A stretch of 64,000 nucleotides of DNA from Scalesia atractyloides. Lineage: Eukaryota > Streptophyta > Magnoliopsida > Asterales > Asteraceae. The notes under the pieces were generated by a model, which was not told where the DNA came from, did not search any database, and was given only the letters and a program-made list of their open reading frames with translations. Of the stretch, positions 56,581-64,000 are shown piece by piece. The number at the start of each line of letters is the position of its first letter. Position 1 is the first letter of the stretch. The stretch lies in the NCBI GenBank assembly GCA_947069175.1, contig CAMTDV010000017.1, forward strand, positions 49,423,137-49,487,136, in the 5' to 3' direction. The position numbers and the translations under genes were made by a program.

Positions 56581-57341
56581 CAACAACAAACAACATTTAT
56601 AACTATCTTCTTCTTCTTCGTCGAACACCTGCAACTCATAACTAGATCTACATGTATCAAGATATGTCTCTATATCGACAACCGATAATAAGAACTGTAA
56701 CTTCTGGTTCAGAACTGCAATACTTTAGAATTCAGATTGAAACCTCAAACAGTTGGTGATGTGTGTGAATAACGAATGAATCACGCGTAAGAAGATACAC
56801 ATTTGCAACAATCGATTCAGATCAGTAACATGCTTCTGATTCAAAGAGTTTGTTTCAAATGATTTTGAATTATATTTGAATTTTACAGTTTATTTTATGA
56901 TTATCTTTGTAATATCTTTCAGTTTAGGTAAACTTTCAATTATTAAACAACACAACTACGAACAAAAATTGTATTCGTCTTCTTCTTTGATGTTTATTAA
57001 TCTTTTAGATCTGAAACTCATCCATGTCATGGTTAATTCAGATCTGAAGCAATTGATGCTCGTATGTATTCATTTTAGATTTAATCTTGTCCAAAATTGA
57101 TGCAAAATTGTTCGAAAAACTTCAAAACTTTACCGATTCAAATTGAAACTTGTTAGAAATGTTAAAAATCACATCGAAACTAAATCAAATAAGTCCGAAA
57201 TGCACAAACGACACACCGAGTATGTTTGAAATTCACCGAAAATTAATCGATTTAGTTCGAAAAACACGAACGACACGTCGAAAGACACCAAAACTCGTCC
57301 GATTTGAACACGATTACACGCAGAGCTTCTAGCTTCCGTAG
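56581..57341. other. AT-rich sequence, probable leader of X2
   Basis: No supportable gene. It lies to the left of the X2 primer site and so should be the internal region of that minus-strand element, but no retroelement protein motif is visible. Confidence 0.35.
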
Positions 57342-57834
57342 CTCTGATACCACTTGTAGGATCGAGATTAGTTCGATAATGAACTCCGAGTACTCTGCGT
57401 TTCGTTTTATCTCGTGTCGTTTACGTGCAGAATCCGTAAACATAACGGTAATCGATAAATCGAATTGTAAATATAAACGTTTTCTTTATTTCTAATACGA
57501 ATCGGACAAAGTTTCGGCTCTACACCCACAAAATAATCACCTAACTTGATGATTCGTATGAATATCTCTTGAATGTGTTTTGATCCGTACGAATGTGTGT
57601 TATTCTTGTGCGGATGAAGTGCATGCTTATATATACATGTTGTAATCCATACGAAACATGCAATCCTACTTTCGTACATAAGAGAATATCCAAGTCTTCA
57701 TCCGTACGTGTAATAAAATTGATTCATGTTGACTTCTGTTTTCTGCATGTTGACTTTCATGTATCATTATGTAATATGCAATCTTATAAGAGTTATGATG
57801 TCATCATCTAAGATGATGACATCATACCTGATCA
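57342..57834 (-). mobile_element. Primer site and 5' LTR of a minus-strand element (X2)
   Basis: Exact complement of TGGTATCAGAGC at 57342-57353, then an LTR that on the minus strand begins near TGATCAGGTATGATG (57834) and ends near the primer site. TATA-like box TATATATAAG at 57627-57637. Words ATCCGTACG, TTTCGTACATAAG, CCATACGAAAC and GATCCGTACGAAT lie on both sides (57546-57715). No partner LTR was found. Confidence 0.6.
57794..57826. repeat. Perfect 33-bp palindrome near the X2 LTR start
   Basis: 16-bp arms around a single A: TATGATGTCATCATCT and AGATGATGACATCATA. Each arm contains TGATGTCA or TGACATCA, close to the bZIP/CRE-type TGACGTCA site. Confidence 0.85.
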
Positions 57835-58900
57835 TACCCGCACTCTTCGTATCTTATAGTACCGAATCCTAACCCGATCTAGCGAAACCTAACGAACCTT
57901 TGTCCGGTATAATACAGACTCAAGACACTTGACTTTACATGTACAAATAGAATTCTAATTATGGCCACACGAATAGTGCAGTAAGAGTTGCTTCCTACTA
58001 CTATACTACCATCCCATCACCCGAAATGAACCTTTAGACTGCATTTCGAGAACATTTGATATGCTTCTATGACCTACCTTATGATACCCTACAGTTGTTT
58101 GATTTGTATTCATTCCCTAACTTGTAGACGTGTTAAGGTCACTTCTACCATTTCATTTCTTTCTTCATTCAACCTCATGTTTGGTATTTCCATAATACCA
58201 ACTTTATCTACTATTCCCACTTTGTATTGTTGACGTTCACCATAATGCATCAATACTATTTTTAAATTCAGCTCTACACCGTTGATAGCTTGTGTCGTTT
58301 TTATGCTTTCGACATTACTATTTTAAAGTTTATCATCGTTTTCAATCACACACTAACGTTTTATGCTATTGCCATTTGATACCATTATTATTTCATATTG
58401 TTGTCTTTTCGGATTATGATCATTTCCTATTATTGCTATTATATACCGTTCATATTTTCATTTTATATCATTATAGTTTCACGTCATGGCTAACCTATTT
58501 TCATAATTATGGGATGTGGGTATCACCTCACTTTTTCATAGGCTGACCCTTTTCTCATGACATGGTATTTGGGTATCGTCTCACTTATTCATAGACTAAC
58601 CCTTCCCTCATGACTATGGGATGCATGTATTGCCGTCATTTATTCACGCTTTTTTGGTTTCAAGACTTACGTATTGGTTGTTTATGGATTTGGTTATGTT
58701 TACTTAGTACGCAGGTATTAGGTCGAGTCATCATATGGAATAAATCCTGGCCCGATAACGAAGCCGATGAAATTTGATAAGGACATGATGGAACCACTGT
58801 TACTTCCTATATATAAGTGTTCTGTCAAAATCAAAGCCTCGTTAGACTGGTCAAGAGAAGTTCTACGGCTGAGCCAAAAATTGCCCAGTAACAGAGAAAT
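57835..58900. pseudogene. Relic of an H-type 3' region (H2)
   Basis: At 58500-58640 a unit ATGGGATGTGGGTATC-CCTCATGACTA repeats about three times. At 58772-58838 there is a decayed copy of the H hairpin segment (TTTGATAAGGACATGATGG, then TACTTCCTATATATAAGTG and TTCTGTCAAA). This ties it to the 54390-55870 gag relic, with E4, X1 and X2 inserted between. No intact coding sequence. Confidence 0.6.
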
Positions 58901-60210
58901 CAACAGTACAAGTAAAGTCATATCAGCGGAAGCAAAACACAACACAACATGACTGGGACTGAACTTAAACAGTTACTGACACGAGTACACAAAACAATTG
59001 CAGACACAAGATTGATACAAAAACTGATACACAGACCAATCTCAACTGCAAAGAAAAATGACATGGAAAAAAAAAAAGCAAATAGCTAAGCCGAAATATT
59101 TAAATACCATTTAAAATCCTATAATCTTTAAAAGAATAGAATTGTCGAACTATTATCTTTAAATAAATGTTTAGATTCAAATCCGTCTCTATTAATTAAT
59201 CAAATATCATAAGTTAATTAAAATAACTATTTTTATAGCTTTCAAGATTTATATTTAATAACCAAAATAATTCAGATAACCTAAGTTTAAAAGTAGAATA
59301 ATTTAATCCTTACGAAATTTCTTAAGTCGATCTGAAAAATCGACACGAAACAAAGACAGATTCAACGGCAAATATCAACAGACACCGAATCAAATATTTC
59401 ATACAGATACTGTCGGACACAAACAAAACGTATAACATGGAATCTAAATCCAAACTTAGACTGATACTGATCGAGACAAATATGATACAAACCGATACAA
59501 AAACTGAGTCAAAACACACATAGCTAATACATAACAAAATCGCATACTGAACATAATCAGAAACATAATTAACCCAATACATGATCGGAAACATACCCAG
59601 ATGTGTACAAACATATCTGAACATATACTTAACCTATTCATATACAGAAAGATATACTAACTTACACGACAACTAAATATCAACAAAATAAGTCGTGTAA
59701 CACATAAGCACCCAGAGCCAGAAATAGAAACAGACTTGTACACAACTAGCTAGTCCTTGTACCTATGAGATTATGTGTGTGGTGTGCACCCATCATTCCA
59801 ATTTCCAGAAAAAAAAAACTCAAACTCGGAGCTAAGATCGATCTATACGCCTCTAGTAGCCAAGGTGCTATACAAGCATAAGCTAGAGACGTTGTGAACT
59901 TTTATTACGCACTGTCAAGATAAGTGCCATGTTGTTGACGCCCAAGCGGTAAGCCAGGAACGGTTGGGTGACAGATTACATATACTAAGGCCTTGTAAAT
60001 AATTTACAGGCAACTGAAAATAATACTAACATGAACATGCGACCATGAGTACAAGTATCAGGTATGGCATGCTACAACTCACTAATAAGCAAAAAACCAT
60101 ATACAAACTGACTCATATAATGTATCGCGTATCAAACGAATACAAGTATAAATCATGAAAATCACACTTTAAGACAAAGACAAGGATCCGCACTACAGAG
60201 TAACGAATAT
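58901..60210. other. Decayed repeat sequence
   Basis: A-rich sequence with repeated GACACAGA- and GATAC-type words. ORFs on the minus strand at 59322-59641 are low-complexity and unsupported. I see no terminal repeat, primer site or protein motif. Confidence 0.35.
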
Positions 60211-60619
60211 TTTTAGTGCATATTATATATGTCTGCCACTGTGCGAATAGGCTAGATAGAGCCTGTGTTGAATATTGTATAGTTACGAGTTAGAAACAAA
60301 CACATGACCCGTTGGTGAGGATGAGATCACATCCGTACGGATGTAGTACATCCACATGGATGTAGCACATTCTTATGGAAATAGTTAGTCCACACGGAAG
60401 TTCTCATTCACACCAAATCTGTGTCTATATATAGTGTCATGTGTTCATAGTTTGATAAGTTTTGAAGATCCCAAAGGGGAAATGCTTTGTTCTCCAGCTT
60501 GTAAACGATGTAAACTCTTTCGGTATAAATGGAATCATTAAACTTATGACTATTCTTCTACCGCATTAACTCTATCGCATCCAAACTTCCGTCTAAACCC
60601 ACCTGATCCTGAACTTAAA
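60211..60619 (+). mobile_element. 5' LTR of E3
   Basis: TTTTAGTGCATATT to GAACTTAAA. U3 words at 60329-60410 include ACATCCGTACGGATGT (exact palindrome), ACATCCACATGGATGT (exact palindrome with a CATG-type centre) and GTCCACACGGAAG. They lie upstream of CTATATATAG (60424-60433). Confidence 0.88.
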
Positions 60620-60621
60620 AT

Positions 60622-60633
60622 TGGTATCAGAGC
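60622..60633 (+). promoter_or_regulatory. Primer-binding site of E3 (initiator tRNA-Met type)
   Basis: Exact TGGTATCAGAGC two bases after the 5' LTR. Confidence 0.92.
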
Positions 60634-60878
60634 TATGGTACAGGTTCAATCGATCAAACAGTTGATTGAATCACATACGCTCATGAATTATGGACTTTAG
60701 AGGGTTTTTAGACGTACATCATTAAACAAACGGATAATTCATGGACAAAAAGTAAAATTGAAACCGTACGATTGTTTATAAATGAATTTCAACCTAGTAT
60801 GTGAAAGAATTATCATGAAATTCAAAGAAAAAGATTTTTGATTGAAAAACTGAATCAGCAGTGTTCGAACGGAGGAAC

Positions 60879-60980
60879 TACATTTGCACGAAAGTACTTA
60901 TCCGTTCCAAAATCATTTCATCTGCACGAATGAATGTTCATCCGCACGAATGAACATTTCTCATTCACGAGAATGAGTCA
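60879..60980. repeat. Palindrome cluster in the E3 leader
   Basis: Words TTTGCACGAAAG, TCATCTGCACGAATGA, TTCATCCGCACGAATGAA and CTCATTCACGAGAATGAG occur within 100 bp, directly before the first ORF. The word class overlaps the E3 3' LTR (CTGCACGAAAG, CACCCGCACC). Confidence 0.75.
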
Positions 60981-62206
60981 AAGTGACAAAAAAGGCATTT
61001 TTTTTATCGTGGGGACGAGACGAGTGTATAGAAAAACTTTGGTGATTGAATTTTCATTCGAGATTTTAACGACAAATACGGGTTCTTTGGGGACACTATT
61101 CAAGGCTTCAAAGAATATATATGATGACGAGATCAAATAGTTTTGAAGATAGTCGGGTAGTCACTGATACCTATGAAGAATGCTTATCTTTTTGGTTTAG
61201 TGGCTCTTAATGGGCCAGCAAGAAAAAATCCGCTTTGATGAAAAACACACTTTTGTGGACAAAAATGACATATTTTCCATATAGTTGAGTTTTTCTGTGA
61301 ACAGAGAGGGTTGAATTTGCAAAGTTTGAGGGGGAAATTTAGTGATAAGTTTTAGTGAGGTCAGAATTTGCAAATATGAGGGTGAATAAAATTTCATTGG
61401 AATATATTAAAATTCCGGCATTTTTGAAATTCAGATGTGTAACAGTATTTGGGTGGTTCCGACTTCAGATTGTCTTGGATTCATAAGATCTGGGTTCGTT
61501 GCTTTGTGATCATAAGAAGTTCAGATTATTCAAATTATGGTCAGATTTATGTCTTTGGGTTTGAGTCCTGAGTCATCATAAAGCCAGATAGCAGGATTAG
61601 CGTCAGGAGATGCATCAGTATTGTCAATACTTAAAAGATATCTCGGTACTGATAATTATGTGATAGTCTAACGTGTCGAAATGCTTAATTTTCGAGCAGA
61701 GGAATTGCTTTTCGGACTAGCCATCGGGGAATGATAATGTTTGTTGATTAAGTTGTTGCCGGGTCTAACGAAGAAGAGTATATATTTGCTATCGTGACTG
61801 AAGAGGAAGAATGTGATTCTGATTATGAAAGAATGTTTCTCAGATCTGAATGTGTTACCAGATGATTTGTTATCTGATGAAGATTTGCTGATTGTGGAAA
61901 TTACCGTTTATACTGATCTATCATTTAGGAGTGTGCTTAAAGATAATTAAGAAAAAGAGGATTTCAGATTTTCGTGGGCATTCACAAACTTGAAGTTTAC
62001 CGGTGTGGTGATTTGAAGTTTCTATAAATTTCTGGTTGGTTTTTGAAGATTAAGAGATTCAGCTAAAGTTTTAAATAAAAAACCGAACGCATATGTGAGT
62101 AAAGACGAAACTGAGAAGCTGTATTGATTAGTATCGAGTTGGTGATTAGTCATGAAGATTATAATTAAGCAAATCAAAGGAGGTCGGGAATCGTGCAAAC
62201 TAAGAC
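60973..62206 (+). pseudogene. Decayed unknown ORF region of E3
   Basis: The ORF from about 60973 (MSQSDKKG) to 61140 matches the first ORF of E1. Later segments at about 61780-62125 match the E1 and E2 coding remnants (TEEEECD, DEDLLIVEIT, LNKKPN, ETEKLY). Several stops and frameshifts are present. Family not recognised. Confidence 0.5.
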
Positions 62207-63065
62207 GAGTTTTTTTTCCCAAATGGGTGTAGTTGAAAAAATTATTTACCAAAATGGGTACTTTAAAAATTATTTACCAAAATAGGTGTTTTTTCAAAAA
62301 AAATTCGTTTCTCTCTCCAAATCTAATAAATCTAATTCAGTAATAACTAAATAAACGTTCATACTACAATAATAACTAAATAAAAGTTCATACTATATTT
62401 TAATAATAGTTACTAATAGTCTTAGGTTATATTTTTATTCTTTTATATAACGTTTTTATGATTTTTCCAACTTATGCATATGTGTTTTCTTTAAGTGAAA
62501 AGAGATTAGGTAGAATAATACAATATGATGTATTAGATTACTCTGAATATTACATAACTATTGGATGTCTAATTTTGAGTTGATAAAATAATATTTTTGA
62601 ATTAACCTATATGAATTAAAGGTTAACTTTCGTATATATATAACATTATTAATAAAATGTCGTATAAAATGTCAAGAGAATAACATGTTCACTGAGTTAA
62701 TATTTAGAATAGACGGGTAATTAGTTTTTAATGTTACTAAAATAAAAGGAAAACTAAATAAATCATATTTTACTTTTTAGCGTAATATATATTCGTCACA
62801 ATAGAGAGGAAAAAACATATATGAGCATTAAAACATCACTATAAAACAAAAACAAACTAAGAACAATTATTATTTTATAATAAATCACTGAAAAAACCTA
62901 AGAACAATTGTTATTATTATTAGTATTATTATATTTTATAATTAATTATTGAATTAGATTTGAAGAGAGAAACAAGTTTAAAAAAACACCCATTTTGGTA
63001 AATAGTTTCAAAGTACCCATTTTGGTAAATAATTTTTTCAACTACACCCGTTTGGAAAAAAACTC
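62207..63065. mobile_element. MULE-type MITE inside E3, 859 bp
   Basis: Flanked by a perfect 9-bp duplication AACTAAGAC (62198-62206 and 63066-63074), the size typical of Mutator-like elements. Inverted termini of about 120 bp start GAGTTTTTTTTCCCAAATGG and contain TTATTTACCAAAATGGGTA twice in each arm, ending near CTCTCTCCAAATCTAAT. The centre is AT-rich and non-coding. It postdates E3. Confidence 0.93.
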
Positions 63066-63090
63066 AACTAAGACCTGAAGATTCATTTCA

Positions 63091-63235
63091 GGGGGAACAT
63101 GTTATGCAAACCCGGATCATCAATCAAGGGGGAATTAACTGAAGATATCAAATGATTGATTGAAGTTGCAGAATATTCAAACACAACTCTCGTATTTAAA
63201 GATCAAGATTCGAAAGTGACGACCAAGGGGGAATT
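63091..63235 (+). promoter_or_regulatory. E3 purine tracts
   Basis: Three purine tracts occur before the 3' LTR: CAGGGGGAA (about 63091), TCAAGGGGGAATT (about 63124) and CCAAGGGGGAATT (63223-63235). The last abuts the LTR and should be the functional one; the others mirror the extra tract in E1 and E2. Confidence 0.75.
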
Positions 63236-63610
63236 TTTTAGTGTATATTATTTATGTCCGTCACTGTGCGAATAGGCTTGATAGAGCGTGTATTGAATAT
63301 TGTATAGTTACGAGTTAGAAACAAACACATGACACGTTGGTGAGGATGAGATCACATCCGTACGGAAGTAGTTAGTCTGCACGAAAGTGCTCACCCGCAC
63401 CAAACATGTGTCTATATACAGTGTCGTGTGTTCATAGTTTGATAAGTTTTGGAGATCCCAGAGGGGAAATGCTAGAAAGATTTTTCCAACTTATGCATAT
63501 GTTAACTCTTTTGGTATGAATAGAATCATTCGAATTATGACTATTCTTCTACTGAATTAATTCTATCTTGTCCAAACTTCCATCTAAACCCGCCCGATCC
63601 TAAACTTACA
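63236..63610 (+). mobile_element. 3' LTR of E3
   Basis: Matches the 5' LTR but lacks about 40 bp of the palindrome array and carries a patch GATTTTTCCAACTTATGCAT at 63479-63498, absent from the 5' LTR and identical to sequence at 62462-62481. Confidence 0.88.
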
Positions 63611-63865
63611 AATATGATAAAGATAAGTACTATGATAAGATGACCAAAGAATCAGTACCTTAGTTTAACCAAGTAAAGCAAACCAAACAATTCAAGTTGT
63701 CTTTAACGAACAAAGAAACCTACATTTTTTATATCTTAAATTAGATTCACTGAACTTAAATTATGATGTTCAATTCCCTGGTTGATTAATGTTTTGGCGA
63801 CTGAGAATCCTATACCTTAATAAAATACTTGTCAAAATCTTTATGTGTGTGTTTATATATGTTCA
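63611..63865. other. AT-rich flank of E3
   Basis: No gene, terminal repeat or recognisable motif, apart from the AATAT target duplication at its left end. Confidence 0.5.
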
Positions 63866-64000
63866 TTCGGGAACACTAAAAAAGTGGGGAACAGTGGGAA
63901 ACCGATTCAAACGAACTGCGATTGGACTCATTCCAGCTGCGTTGGAACCGGCTCGTCAAAATCTAACTAGGATCTCTTAACCCTAAAAGCTAAACCCTAA
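63866..64000. mobile_element. Foldback MITE with telomere-type heptamers, copy 3, cut by the window end
   Basis: CGGGAACACTAAAAAAGTGG, GATTGGACTCATTCCAGC and CTTAACCCTAAAAGCTAAAC match the left arm of 7983-8423. It reaches the right edge of the window while entering the CCCTAAA repeats. Confidence 0.8.

Larger units (their letters stand above)
60211..63610 (+). mobile_element. Non-autonomous LTR element E3, complete
   Basis: 3400 bp with LTRs at 60211-60619 and 63236-63610 and a perfect AATAT duplication (60206-60210 and 63611-63615). Primer site, leader palindromes, decayed unknown ORFs, a MULE-type MITE and a purine tract lie between. The LTR start is TTTTAGTG rather than TG; alignment with E2 (TGTTGATG) shows mutation of the terminal TG. 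No gag or pol. Confidence 0.9.

Noticed and set aside
59322..59641. Minus-strand 100-residue ORF
   Set aside because: Cys/Val/Ser-rich low-complexity translation of decayed sequence with no homologous copy in the window.

Overview
This window looks like plant nuclear heterochromatin from a large, retrotransposon-rich eudicot genome. The retroelement protein types (Athila-like and Del/Tekay-like Ty3/gypsy, copia gag with a UBN2-type domain), the AT-rich MITE sequence with plant-type CCCTAAA repeats and the near absence of host coding sequence support this. The style of the elements suggests an asterid, possibly Asteraceae, but that is a weak inference. I found no intact host gene, no rRNA and no credible functional tRNA gene.

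Layout. 1-2479: satellite of ~374-bp monomers with a four-monomer higher-order period of ~1.5 kb. 3240-6578: minus-strand gypsy LTR sequence with two dense arrays of short palindromes. 6579-8925 and 16783-19260: two homologous arms built from MITEs and AT-rich repeats, including a foldback MITE whose arms carry telomere-type heptamers. Between the arms, 8926-16782 is a fragment of an Athila-like element (G1) with a copia element (C1) in its gag. 20780-54340: nested nest. A non-autonomous LTR element (E1, minus) is split by a complete Athila-like element (G2, 21290-51016), which is itself split by a young gag-only gypsy element (H, 22959-31383) and by a gag-only copia element (C2, 33066-40044). 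E2 follows E1. 54390-58900: relics of an H-type element interrupted by further minus-strand LTRs. 60211-63610: E3, a complete 3.4-kb non-autonomous LTR element with a MULE-type MITE inside. 63866-64000: start of a third telomere-repeat MITE.

Relationships. C1 and C2 sit at exactly the same nucleotide of the gag of G1 and G2, so G1/C1 and G2/C2 are copies of one ancestral composite. G1 keeps the empty site for H, which gives an insertion order: C into G, then copying of the composite, then H into G2. Target-site duplications support H (CACTG), C2 (AGAAA), G2 (A/G-GTAT), E3 (AATAT) and the MULE MITE (AACTAAGAC). Only G2 retains pol, broken by several stops and frameshifts; H and C2 have gag but no pol, and the E family has only an unrecognised decayed ORF.

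Most interesting signal. Several unrelated LTR families carry clusters of short CpG-symmetric palindromes of the form arm-CG-NN-CG-arm', directly upstream of the LTR TATA box and often again in the 5' leader before the first ORF. The word differs between elements (TGGCACGGTCGTGCCA, CAAGTTCGGGCGAACTTG, CTTCGTACGAAG, ATCCGTACGGAT, a GTCGGCGAC type), even between members of one LTR family at the same LTR position, yet is often shared between the LTR and leader of one element. A second strong signal is a thrice-repeated hairpin with a compensatory base-pair change in the 3' region of H.
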